DNA from: Gelatoporia subvermispora B | Lineage: Eukaryota > Basidiomycota > Agaricomycetes > Polyporales > Gelatoporiaceae | Length of the DNA stretch: 64,000 bases | Reading direction: 5' to 3' | Assembly: GCA_000320605.2 (NCBI GenBank) | Contig: KB445792.1 | Coordinates: 997,581 to 1,061,580 of the forward strand | Shown here: positions 12,201 through 22,945 of the stretch, in pieces | How positions within the stretch are numbered: the stretch's first letter is position 1 | Layout of the letters: each line of letters starts with the position of its first letter | Position numbers and translations under genes: made by a program | Notes under the pieces: generated by a model | What the model saw: only the letters and a program-made list of their open reading frames with translations | What the model was told of the DNA's origin: nothing | Database searches by the model: none

Positions 12201-13316
12201 AGGCGGACTCGACACGAGAATACTTGAAAGGCATCAAACAGAACGACTACCAGCTACCCGAGGGCCCTGTGATCATGAGCCCAGACCGCTTAATGGCATC
12301 TCTGCATCGGTATTTAGGCATTCACAAAACTTCATCTCACTTTGCACTCACGTATCACAGTGAGGTCATTATGCGGAAGCCAGAAGTCTTCAAGATGGCG
12401 TGTCTACGCGACGTCCGCAAGCTTTTCGGCAAAACGTCCAGGAATCCATTCTACGCTGGATTTGGCAACCGCATAACCGATGCCCTCTCTTATCGTAGCG
12501 TCGATGTACCCAGCTCGAGGATCTTCACCATTGATTCTTCAGGCGAAGTGAAGATGGAGCTGCTAGAACTAGCTGGTTACAAATCCTCGTGAGTGTCGTG
12601 ACCTGGCAGCTGAGTACACTATGCTAACATCCGCCTTCAGATATATTCATATGACGGATCTTGTAGACCAGATGTTTCCTCCGATCAACAAGAAAGAAAC
12701 GCCAGAATTCACAGACTTCAATTTCTGGAAACCACCGATGCAGGACTTTCCGCTTCCAGACTTGTCGCCTCCGTCGCCGGCGCTCAGTGCCCGTTCAGAT
12801 GCCTCCAACCAGAGCACTCTGGCTCGATTAAGGAACATCAGTCTAATGGGAGGACGGCAAAACAGCATGAGCAAACTCAGCTTACCGCCCCCTGCAACTG
12901 ATCCCGACGCCAAGAAGAATGCAGAGCGAGCAAACGAGAGTCGCCTGAGGCAGATGTCCTCGTTCGAGCGGCTGAGCAATACCTTCGCGGGACTGTCACT
13001 TGTCCCGGCCTCCCCTTTGAGCAGCCCGCGCTCTAGCACACCCACCTTCTTCGATTCCGGTTCGGAGGATGAGGACGGCGATAGGGACTTGGAGAAGCAG
13101 GAACGGCGACGAAGGCGGAGTAGCAGTGCTGACAGCATGCCTGGGTCTTTGCCCGGATCGTCTATGTCTTCTGACAGTGAGCCCGAGTTTGGTGTTGACG
13201 AGAACGAGAATGAGAAGCACGAGTACGAGGAGGGGAATGAGGAGGAGGCGGCTGCGGAAGCTTTCGATGATGATCTCCTAGCGACTGGCGAGATGGAGAA
13301 TGTACCATACTTGTAG
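9281..13316 (+). CDS. PAH1: Lipin-type phosphatidate phosphatase (PAH1/Ned1)
   Basis: Predicted exons 9281-9526, 9580-10246, 10303-10437, 10491-11220, 11278-11581, 11632-12014, 12070-12309, 12361-12588 and 12641-13316, 1202 residues. Lipins are Mg-dependent phosphatases that turn phosphatidate into diacylglycerol on the ER and nuclear membrane, setting the balance between storage lipid and phospholipid. The N-Lip domain opens the protein (MNYLRGAVSAISAPYQYYKD) and contains the VCSPFHVRFGKWQVLRP and VNGSPVPFPMKIGEAGEAFF blocks. The HAD-like catalytic domain has ISDIDGTITKSDALGH with the DxDxT nucleophile at about D815/D817/T819; the intron at 12015 cuts directly after this motif. Downstream LYLTSRAIGQADSTREYL and YAGFGNRITDALSY are typical lipin signatures. 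Between the domains and at the C-terminus (about 220 residues) lie long Ser/Pro/acidic stretches, likely phosphoregulated as in yeast. One acceptor (10490) was preferred over an upstream AG that gives a stop. Confidence 0.93.
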
Positions 13317-13713
13317 GGTGTACAGTAAGTTTAGTTGGAGGAGATAATTGGATGTATATAAGAGTGTAATGCAGGTCTGGGAGTCCGAGAAGATGATCAC
13401 TCGCGCGTGGGCTGGTGCCGACGGTCCCACGCATGCTGCCGCACGCGCGGGCGGCTACGCGCTTGGACGCGACGCGTTGTTTTGGGATTGTCAGGTTGTG
13501 TGGGTCCACCCTCGGGTCGGGATATCCCCACGGTTCGAGTTCGTATATGGTCGTGAGGTCGGGTTTGCTTTCTTCTTGCGCCTCATCTTCGTAAATTTCA
13601 CGACCTCGACTTGCTCGGCTCGACGGTTCCACGAAGGCCTTACGCCATTACGCTCAACGCAAACGACGCTCCCTCAAGAAAGAAAACATTCAGTAACGCG
13701 AATAACAGTAGCC
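13317..13713. other. Intergenic region lipin / seven-helix gene
   Basis: About 400 bp, GC-rich with pyrimidine-rich tracts close to the next start codon. No RNA or repeat was recognised. Confidence 0.4.
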
Positions 13714-16700
13714 ATGATTCCGCTCATCCCCACCCTCGCACTTGCTTTCGTCTCGTTTGTCTCTTCTGCTTTTGTAATTCTGCGCATTGTTATTCCTGTT
13801 CTTCCCCCTCATCCGCTCAGCCGTCGGGTCCCTCCTGTAGGTCCATTTCTCGATCGATCGTTGTGCCGGATGAACTAACATCCTCTTCCTTCAGTCTGAG
13901 TTCGGCCTGCCCAACTTCCGTTCCCTTTCTCCGGCAGACAAGAGTCACATCTGGCTTGCCTCTTGTGATCTCGTCGCACTTGCGATCTTCATTTGGCAGG
14001 TTATTACGGACAACTCGAGCAATGCACAGGACTATGCTGCCGGTCAAGATCCCGCCTCCGCCATTAGACTTTGGATTGCTCTTACGCTCAGGCAGACATG
14101 CCTGCTCATGGTGTCAGGGCTTACTCTCCTCCATGTCCGACTAGGAAAGCCGGTGTCCTATGGAGGAAAGCATTGGATGCTGTGGGCACCGACTTTGCTG
14201 TTGGTGTGTACATCAACTTCGCTCGCCGGTGTACTTGCTGGGTCCGGGGTGTCCACGTTCTTCATCGGTTTTGTTGCATACTCCTCGACTCTGGCCGCCC
14301 TCAGCAGTGTTGCATTTGCCTGCCTCGTTGGCACGCTCCTTATTATCCGACGCAACCTCGCAGCCTTGAACGAGATCCGAGACCCTTGGCCGCCGGCAAA
14401 GGAGATCGAAGATAAGCCCCGTCCCTCATTCGCTACCGAGGATGTGGATGCTCTCAAGGATGGTAGCTCCTGGATCACTTCTCGTGCCAGCTCTCGTCAC
14501 GACTCCGTCTCTGCGTTCTCCTTCTCGACGCACCACACTCACCACTCCGCTAAGCCATCTAACGCCAGCGCACGTATTATGACCCAGCAAGCCGCGCTCG
14601 CCTCGGTTCCCTCCATCCCTCCGAAATCCTCGTTCTGGTTCAATCCGGCGACTCCGTTCAGCGGAAATGGCCGCGAAAGTCCGGTTCCCCCGGTTCCTCC
14701 CCTTCCCGCGCCATACCGTCCTTCCTCTCCTACGTCCAACGAGATCAACGACGACCCGGACCCCTTCAAGCGTCACGAACAGGTACCTCGTATGGGGTCG
14801 CAGTCATCTTGGCTCTCCGAGCCCTCAGTTTACCAGCCTACCCTGTCTGCTTGGTCGTTCCCCAGATCTCGCGCAGGTAGTACCCCCACTTCGTCGACCC
14901 CGCAGCCTGACACCGCGCTCCTTCCCTCCACTGCATACTCGCGCCCCATCACACCGGCGATGACCAGTACGGAGGTTCTTGGTGGTTATGGTTATGCTCC
15001 CGAATCGGCACAGGCAGAGAAGGGCATCGGTGCCGTCGCTCCCGTTCCTATAAACGATCTCGATGTTTCTGTGTACCGAGCCGTTGGATGGCTTGTGTCT
15101 ATCTGGGTACCGTTGGTGAGTCGATGTGCCCATCAGTAACATCGCCCACTTTCTGACGTTCTTCCGCACAGGCTCTTTCACTGCCGTACATGTTCACGCT
15201 CACTCCTAACCACCCCTCTGCATCCACAGCAACATCGGTCTTGCTCCTCCTCTCTGTCAGTTTGTCGTCTCCCATCCTCGCTGCGAACATCTTGTTCCGC
15301 TCGCCGCTTCCCATCCCCTCCGGCCTTTTCGATAGCTACAGCGAGCCTCCGTCCGTCGTGAACCGCGCTCCTTCGCCTCAGAGCACCATTCCGTCGTTCA
15401 AGTTCTCCCACGAGTACAAGCGCAGCGGTAGTGTCACCGTTGTCGAAGGCCGCCGCAGCGGCGACGTATGGATTACCAACGGCGACGCCGTCGATGGCAA
15501 ATCCAAGATCGGTCGCGCCCTTGGCCTTCTTCAGCCCGCGCCGAGACTTGCAGTGCTACCACCCGGTAGTCCAGTAGAACAGGCGGAGCTCACGCCGCCG
15601 CTCCCGATGCAAACTGAGGACCACTCCAAGTCGTTGCCTCCGACTCCGCGATCAGAGAATAGCGCGGAGCTGGGTCGTATGCTTACGCGCATGCCTTCAC
15701 AGGCGTCGTCGTACCTTTCCAGCACGTCAGAGCAATTCGCGGCGCAGGTTATGATTGCGCAGCGGCATTACTCGGCGCTCGCTACGACGATGGTGCTCCC
15801 GCCCTCACCCGAGCGCCGTGTGTCCACGGACCAGTCCAACGTTGGTGTAGCAGTATCCGGCGTCGAGACCGCTCCAGCCCCCAGCGTGCGCTCCGCGCAA
15901 CACCTCCGTAGTCGTTCGGTAACATCCGCGACTGGGAGCATGAACGGCACGGGATCACGTTTTCCCGTCAGTCCACCTCCTGCGTCACCGCTTCCGCCCA
16001 CGCCGCCATCCGTCAGAGAACGCAAAGCGCTCATGCTTAAGCATCGAAAGTCGCAGTCACAGTCCTCACTGTCGATGAACTTCTCCTTCGGCGCTGTAGC
16101 TGGCGAGGATCTGGCGGAGATCGATGCCTTGTCCGCACATGTCCTGCCCCTCCTCGTCCCGGGTCTTAAGGTTGGATCTGACATCAAGGTGCGCCCGGAC
16201 TGGGACTGGGGCTCTCGTGCCTCGACTCTCAGTAAGGGTAGTGGTGAGGCCAAGAAACTCCACAGCGACGATAAGGGATCGAAGAGGTCGAAGGCGTTCC
16301 CTCAGGAATTGGGAGGTTTCTCTACTGATTTCTCATCACCCGAGATGCACTCCACGCCTCCGGTGCGCGGCGCTGCTCCCAGGCAAAAGAAGACTTCCGC
16401 GCACAAGAGACACCACTTCAGTCTTCCTAGGTACGTTGGCAAGGGTCACGTGATGTCTTCTCGTTCCTTAACCTCCCCTTGGTAGCCTTAGCCTTGGCAA
16501 GGACGGCCTTCATGCTCTCACTACGTGGAGAAATGACCTCAACCAGGCTGTGGAAGAAAGTCTTGCTCCATACTCTGCAGCTACTGTTGGCGAGTCGAGG
16601 AGGATCACGTCTTGGGGAGGCGAACTTGCGCCAAACGTTGCGGCGCATCTCAACGCAGTGACCGAGGAGGACGAGCTTCTCCGTCCCAAATCTCCTGCTG

Positions 16701-17452
16701 AACGCGGCCTTACCCCGAAGTCCAGTCATGAAGTCTATCTGGCCCCAGATGCCCACTTCGACGCGAACACGGCACGCAACTCCCTGGCTACTCTGATCAC
16801 AGCACTTGAACAGGAACGTCTTCCTCCGCCTTCCGCCGCATCGGAAGTGACCCTCTTCGACTTCAACCCAGACGAAGACGGGCCCCTTGCAGAGAGCACA
16901 CCGCACGAATCGCACAAGACACGCACCAAGTCCAAGGCGCACCATGTGCCCCCAGTCCCTACACTCCCTGCTAACGAGCGCCGCTCCAGCATTATGTACA
17001 TCAAGTCCGACGAGAACGCGCCTCCTCAGCCGCAGCCGCAGCGCAAGAACTCCTTCTCGCCTAAGAACTTCGCCGACTGGTCCTCCCGCGCCGTGCGCCC
17101 GCTCGTCCCCAAGTCGCGCGGCAAGAGCGCCAAGGTCACTGCGTCGCCCCCGGCGGGCGGGCTGCGCCCGCTCTCGTTGCTCCAGGATCGCGACGTCAAC
17201 ACAAACACGCGCCCGCTGGCCGTCGGACGCAAGGATAAGCAGAAACAAAAGGTAGTGAACGATGAGAACGTCAACCCGAATGACGGCGCACACGCCGCCC
17301 AGAAGAGAGGGCTGAAGCCCCTCAAGCTTGCACGCTCCGAGACAACCAAGCAGCGCGCACTCCTCCGGAAGGACGAAGTGCTACCTGATGTTGTCATTCG
17401 ACCACCATCCGAGACTCAGCACGCTGGCTTTGGCTACACCTACAACCGTTAG
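13714..17452 (+). CDS. Seven-helix membrane protein with long cytoplasmic-type loop and tail, unknown function
   Basis: Predicted exons 13714-13836, 13895-15115, 15172-16430 and 16486-17452, 1189 residues. By eye there are seven hydrophobic helices: about residues 2-30, 58-78, 100-122, 136-157, 163-192, 437-459 and 468-490. Helices 5 and 6 are separated by about 240 residues rich in Ser/Pro. A tail of about 700 Ser/Pro-rich, basic residues follows helix 7. This is the layout of fungal G-protein-coupled receptors: short loops, large third inner loop, long tail. Helix 6 contains SIWVPLALSLPY, which loosely recalls the receptor C-W-x-P element, and helix 7 contains SSPILAANILF. No DRY motif was found. 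I do not recognise a named family, so 'receptor' is an inference from topology. The tail carries several basic clusters and SP/TP sites that could be phosphorylated. The start is the first ATG in frame. Confidence 0.7.
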
Positions 17453-17962
17453 CCAGCTACGCCGTGTTTGGCAAGAATCTGACGCTGAGTTATGTTTTAT
17501 GTATATACCCTTGTTCTCTCCTTTCCTGCTCTGTTCTGTCCGCTTTTTTCGTTATTCGACGATGCTCCTCACGCCCGCAGAATCGTTCACGCTCCGTATG
17601 CTCTTGTATGTCTCGGTATTTTGTCTCATCTCACGTCTCGTACCATCAACGCCTGTTTGCCAATGCCCTCGATACGTATACTTCTGTCGCCTGCTTGATT
17701 TGCAGCTTCTCTTGCTCTTTTCCTGCACCTGCTGTGTCAGTGCCGCTCGGGTCACTTTGGGTCCCTTGTTTTGACTACGAACAGTGTTCTTGCCCTTGCT
17801 ATAGCCGTACCCATTATGCCGTCAAATACTGTGAGCGCTTGGACGCTCGTATGTTATGCAACTCTATTAAAGCAGTCCATCAATCTCCACAAGAATGATC
17901 GAGAACATCACAGCGAGACAATGCAAATTGATAGCAAGGTAAACAAGGGTTGAGTACGTGGA
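17453..17962. other. Convergent 3' region
   Basis: About 510 bp between the plus-strand membrane protein gene and the minus-strand THO gene, which converge. It is AT- and pyrimidine-richer than the flanking exons, consistent with two 3' UTRs. Open frames here are accidental. Confidence 0.45.
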
Positions 17963-19374
17963 TTATGACATGCCAGGTCCGAATAGACTGATCCAAGCAG
18001 ACGGTGGTGGGGCACCCTCCCTGATCTTTGTTTGCCCGCAGTATGCAATAATGTACTTAGAAGGATGCCATGACACTGTAGGCGCTGGTCCGAGTGATGG
18101 GACACGATGCAATGGCATACCCGTCTCCGTGGCGCACTGCAGGTCGATTCAGCCGTGAGTTGTATTGGCAGAGAAGAAAGCACTTACTATGTCAATGTAT
18201 GTTCCCTGGTTTGCTATGGCGATAAATTCGCCATCATGGGAGAAGCTGAGAGCAGTGATAGCATTACTATAGGCAGGCTTTAGCATGATTCATTCATGGA
18301 CGAAAGAAGCGCAGCACGTACTCGCAAGCAGTGATCGTCCGCACACAGATCCAATCCGTGACATCAAACAGATTGACGATGGAGTCATGACCTCCAGAGG
18401 CAAGGTATCGCCCTCGTGGGTCAAGAGCCGCAGCAACGCAGCCGCCTACGTGCGCGGGAGTACTGTGAAGTACGGTCAAGGATGGGTACTCGAGTACCCG
18501 GATCGTAGGTTCGTGCTGATGGGTCAATACCAGACCGTCCCCTGCGTTGTTGAACGTCGCTGTAGACGCTAGACTCTAGCGAATATATTCGGAGATAAAC
18601 TTTGACAACATGACACAGAACCTGAAGACGTACTGGCTCACTGCTGGATAGATGCCATTGTTCCTTCATTTCGTCACCCTCTTTGCCATAGTTCAAGATA
18701 TACATTTGTTTTGAGGAAGTTGTATACACTATGGTGCGTCCGTCTGGGGAATAGTTCAGTTGCGAGGGCGCAACCTTCAATTGCAAGGTCTGCACATTGC
18801 GACTTTCTGCATCGAATGCCACGGACATGTTAGCCTTAAACCACTGCAAGCCGGAGCACTTACGTCGAGCGTCCCAGAAGACAATCCTCCGGTCTTTCAT
18901 ACTTGATGTGCAGAATAAATCAGGATGGGTAGGGTTCCAGGCGATGTAGTCGACGTCGTCAGAATGACCCCCTGAGAACATGGTCGCTTGTCGTAGCTCC
19001 ATCTAGAGGGGGGCATTTACTCGGTCAACATCTAGAACCTCTAGAAAACAGGCTCACGCTCTTCTCAGGGTTCCATATCCGCACGACTTTGTCGATACCG
19101 ACGGCTCCGAGCTTCTTTCCGTCGCAACTCCATGCAATGTGGTTCATTGACTGAGGCGAGGGGATACGGATATTTCTAGGCGTGAACGACGAGAACATTG
19201 GGGCCTAATAGTAAACGGCGCAGGTTACCGACGCGATCTGGATAGTACGGCCACGGAGACGCGTACATGGAGGCCGCGTGCGGCGAAGGTGGTATGCGGG
19301 GGTGGAGAAGGCGGACGCTGCGGGGGAGGGATCTCGTCGTCATCGGGCTTTCCGTTGAGCACTTGAGTAGACAT
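17963..19374 (-). CDS. THOC3: THO complex subunit 3 (TEX1/THOC3) WD40 protein
   Basis: Predicted exons, in order of translation: 19374-19267, 19204-19058, 19002-18864, 18806-18630, 18568-18322, 18266-18188 and 18136-17963, 356 residues, the normal length for this family. The protein is a WD40 propeller of the THO/TREX complex, which couples transcription to mRNA packaging and export in the nucleus. Signatures include FTPRNIRIPSPQSMNHIAWS, GGHSDDVDYIAWNPTHPDLF, KDRRIVFWDARQSR, LDPRGRYLASGGHDSIVNLF and the C-terminal WHPSKYIIAYCG. The borders of the fourth intron are the least sure: donor at 18629 with acceptor at 18569 keeps the frame, but another acceptor at 18560 also would. A short proline-rich N-terminus precedes the propeller. 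Confidence 0.9.
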
Positions 19375-19690
19375 AATGACTCGCGTTTGAAGATAACAAA
19401 AAGCTGTATCAGGTGGAGGATAGTCAAGTACCGCCGGCGGTGCGCTTGAGGAACATGGCCAGCGCTAGTCGACACTGCGCTTCCGTATTCGGTAGGTCAG
19501 AACGATCCTCTATGTATGACGTCTCGAATTCATGCGACCTCAAACAATCGGCCAGTCGAAAGCATTTACCAGCTTTGATTTGAGAGGTCATGATACAAAG
19601 AATGCTTGTTATACACGCATACACTACGCCCCATCAATCAACTGTGCGTTAATAGGCCACTAGCTCCACTGAGCTGCCAGTGCTACTGGT
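19375..19690. other. Spacer between TIP41 3' end and THO promoter
   Basis: About 316 bp between two minus-strand genes; it holds the THO gene promoter. A 66-codon open frame ending at 19424 on the minus strand could be read as an upstream exon but is not needed for the THO protein. Confidence 0.4.
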
Positions 19691-20786
19691 TCACTCTTCA
19701 AGAGACCCAGGCTCCAGCTTGGCAATGTGCAATACCGTGCCGAGTCCTCTCCAGCGTGTACCTGCACCTGCCTGTTGGGATATTTCCGATGGAATTTCGG
19801 AAAGGACTCTGGCAATCCAAGTGGGATCAGTCAATGGCGTGAGATCATCACGTCTGGGTAACCTCTGCGAATCACAGGTGTAAGCTGTCGACGGCTACAT
19901 TGCCAGAGGTCACAATACGTACCCGCTTGACAAGATCATACGGTGCTTCCCAGCCGCTCGTTTCTCGGACAACTAGCGGTGGTGACGATGAGAATGAATG
20001 GTATATCCGCGTGTCATATGCACGGAAAAGGACGTTATCGACACGCAATGTGAACCGGGACAGAATGAAGAGACATGTCGGCATGACACGCTAAAAGAGG
20101 AACTCATTATGATCACGCGGAATTGTGAAATCCGCTAGACGTACAATTCTGACCAGGAGATGGGATGACCCATTGTCATGCAGTTCATCTTCGAAGAGAG
20201 GTATTTCCGCATAGAATAGAATGGGATCTTGCCGGGTTAGTTCCGCGATGGGAATTATGTGGGAAGAGTTGTTCGGGTCGGCAGGCTGCCATAAATCTGC
20301 GCCAGAAGCGGACACTGCATCGTGGCCAGAGTACATTGTCGTATATGTCCAGTCATACGGCCTTGTCGGAGATGTCTGGGGCATAGGCAGTTCGGACGTC
20401 GGACCTGTCCTATTTCAACATGGGGATCCGCGATTCCAAATAAGAGGCAGATATCCTCACCTGCTTCTCAACCACGCGTCAGCGTATCCCACCTTCACCC
20501 CACCATCGCCTTCTTCTAGCTGGCCGTTCTTGACACCTTTCAGTGCCTTCTCCGCGTCAAAGACATATCTCCACCCGCTCGTACGATGCACGAGTTCGAG
20601 CGAGTTGTTTCCAAAAGGCATTTCCGGGAGGGGTATTCCTCCAAGTGAAGCTTGGAGGGCGTCGCCCTCGACTGCGTTCGAGATAGGATTCGTACGTGCA
20701 GTAATGAGCCAATCGCCGATCTCAATCGACCGTGAGTTTGGCGACTCCTGAAGCTGATGCTTTGGGATAGATATCGCAGCCGACAT
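19691..20786 (-). CDS. TIP41: TIP41-like protein, TOR/PP2A signalling
   Basis: Predicted exons 20786-20461, 20409-20145, 20090-19923 and 19864-19691, 310 residues. TIP41 binds the Tap42/alpha4-PP2A phosphatase module and antagonises TOR signalling. Family blocks are IEIGDWLITARTNPISNA, MPFGNNSLELVHRTSGWRYV, KVGYADAWLRSR, RPYDWTYTTMYSGH, DPILFYAEIPLFEDELHDNG and FILSRFTLRVDNVLFRAYDT followed by RIYH. The C-terminus (RRDDLTPLTDPTWIARVLSE) is complete. Start M at 20786 was chosen because the conserved region begins 15-20 residues later. The frame stays open upstream through the dynein gene start, which is judged accidental. The gene is divergently paired with the dynein light intermediate chain gene. 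Confidence 0.92.
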
Positions 20787-21027
20787 TATGGCTGCAAAGT
20801 ATGGAGACGTTTGCAGATTCTGATACGAGTCCGACGGAGTATATAGCGATCTCAGAGTCGTCGGCGCCGTTGTGGACGATGGACGGAGGGAGGTCGCGTT
20901 GCCGGAGTTTGAAATATCCACCCGCGCTAAGCGACGACCGCGTCTGACAGCTTGAACGCACCGAGCTAGTTGCCGCTGAGCAGTGTGCAACACTATCTGG
21001 TCCACGGCGAGGACGAGATCTATACCC
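20787..21027. promoter_or_regulatory. Bidirectional promoter TIP41 / dynein LIC
   Basis: The two start codons are 241 bp apart on opposite strands, so both promoters and 5' UTRs must share this segment. No single consensus element was recognised. Confidence 0.6.
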
Positions 21028-22945
21028 ATGGACAACTCACGTCCGTCGTCGCCCGAGGCACCTCCGCAGGACCTCTGGTCATCTATCCTAGACTCTGTAT
21101 CCTCTTCGCGTTCAACACCCTCCAAGCAGGTGCTTGTCTTGGGGCAACCGTCAAGTGGCAAGTCCTCTATCGTGTCTGCGCTACTGCAGAAACCCTTAGA
21201 GGACGATGTTAAGGAGGACCAACGGTCTGACTTTGCCCTGGGTTATGACTGGGGGGATGTACGAGATGATGCCGACGAAGGTACGTGACATGTACCTGAC
21301 TGTATACAGTCTGGACGATCTGACGTGCTCATGAGGATAGATACCCTTGCAAGGCTGTCTGTGTATACAGTACCGTCTCCCGCACAATCATACACTGCAC
21401 TACTTCCTCATTTCCTTCCCCCTCGGACGTCGCTACCACATACACTTGTCATGATCGCGCTCGACTGGACGCGACCATGGACCTTCGTGGAGGAACTTGA
21501 GACATGGTTGCAATGGATAGAGAAATGGGCCAAGGGCGACGGGTCTAGAGACCTTGAGATTACTCGGGAAGAGAACCGCGAGCGATGTAAGACTTGGCGG
21601 TGCCTATATGTCCATTTATCATTGAAGTCTCATTCATACAGGGCAGGCGCACCTGCAACACTACACTGAGCCATCCGCCGAGCCACTACCGACAACTTCT
21701 TCTCTATCGGATACAGTCCTACCACTGGGCCCAGGTACTTTCACCCATAATGCAGCTGGAGTGCCCATCATCGTAACATGCACCAAGGCCGACCTCATAG
21801 ATGAAGGCTCTGCCGGACTAGGGCCTGGCTCTTCCGGTATGGGCGCCATGGTCAAGGGTAATGGCGGAGAATGGGAAGAGCGGACAGACGGTGTCATGCA
21901 GGTACTAAGGACCATATGTCTCAAATGTAAGTCGCCGGACGGAGTCAGCTATTATACCGGCTCACTGACCTGACATCCTCATAGATGGTGCTGCTTTGTT
22001 TTACACCACCCCAATGCCACAAACATTGCAGACCCTCCGTCAATACACCCTTCATCTCCTCTTTACGCCACCAGCACCCTCGCTCGCCTTCACGGCAGGC
22101 ACAGATGCACCAGCACCCGTACGGAACCCATTCCCCTTCCAACAGAAACCAAACGCACTCGACCGAGACAAGATCGTCGTGCCTGCGGGTTGGGACAGCT
22201 GGGGCAAGATCACTGTGTTGCGAGAAGGATTCGATCCCAAGTCGTGGGGTGAAGCTTGGGAACGCGATATTGACTATGCCGAGGGCGAGACTGGCGAGCC
22301 CGGTGCAAAGAGACTGTATAGTGCACTTGTACCAGACAATAGCATCAAGGTACGCTGCGATTCACCAGTATCCAGGCCTTGTAATAACCATGCTGGATTG
22401 TCCAGCCGCCACCACTACCTCCTTTCAATAACCCTATACCAGAGCAGCAGTTCCTGGCCAAGAACTTCGACGAAAACTCGAAGAAGGCGGATCGGGATCC
22501 ACGTGGCGCATTCCGAAATCCGAATGAGAGCGTCGCAGCAGGTGTTGTTGGCCCGATGGGCAGCAGCAGCTTCAACCTACCAAACGTTGAGCGTGCACTC
22601 ACGGAGATGGAGGGCACAGTTGGCGGTGTAGGCGCTGTGCCGTTGGCCGCGAGCGTCAGTGGCGACGCCGCGCGCAGGCTACAAGGGCGGACAGCAGCAC
22701 GCCCCCCACCATCGACTCTCGCAGTGCCTCCAGCCGGCATTCCAGGGCGCTCAGGCGCACCGTCGCCTACGCTGTCGTCGGCAAGCCCGAGCCCAGGGGG
22801 AGAGAAGACGGAGAATCATGAGATGCTTCACAACTTCTTCCAGGACTTGTTGCGCAGGTCGAAGAACACGACATCAACGACAGGCACGAACGGCGCAGCG
22901 AACGGCGCAGCGAACGGCGCAGAGAAAGATGCAGGTGCGAGCTGA
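21028..22945 (+). CDS. Cytoplasmic dynein light intermediate chain
   Basis: Predicted exons 21028-21280, 21341-21586, 21642-21926, 21985-22349 and 22406-22945, 562 residues. The N-terminal half is the Ras-like domain that docks on the dynein heavy chain: QVLVLGQPSSGKSSIVSALL has a P-loop (G39-x4-GKS ending at S46), with LARLSVYTVPSPAQ, LVMIALDWTRPWTFVEELETW and VPIIVTCTKADLIDEG following. The C-terminal half is the adaptor-binding part, mostly low-complexity, with the amphipathic segment ENHEMLHNFFQDLLRR as in other LICs, where this helix contacts cargo adaptors. The protein ends in a short Asn-Gly-Ala-Ala repeat. It acts in microtubule minus-end transport, nuclear migration and endosome movement in hyphae. 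All junctions keep the frame. Confidence 0.92.
22888..22923 (+). repeat. 12-bp tandem repeat (x3) in dynein LIC C-terminus
   Basis: Three in-frame copies of GAACGGCGCAGC encode the NGAANGAANGA tail. Length changes here would not shift the frame. Confidence 0.8.

Noticed and set aside
16427..17293. 288-codon minus-strand open frame
   Set aside because: Antisense to the tail of the seven-helix protein gene; Arg-rich composition typical of a shadow of GC-rich coding sequence, no motif.
20787..21161. N-terminal extension of TIP41 up to 21161
   Set aside because: The frame is open but runs antisense through the start of the dynein gene, and the sequence has no TIP41 similarity before the ATG at 20786.
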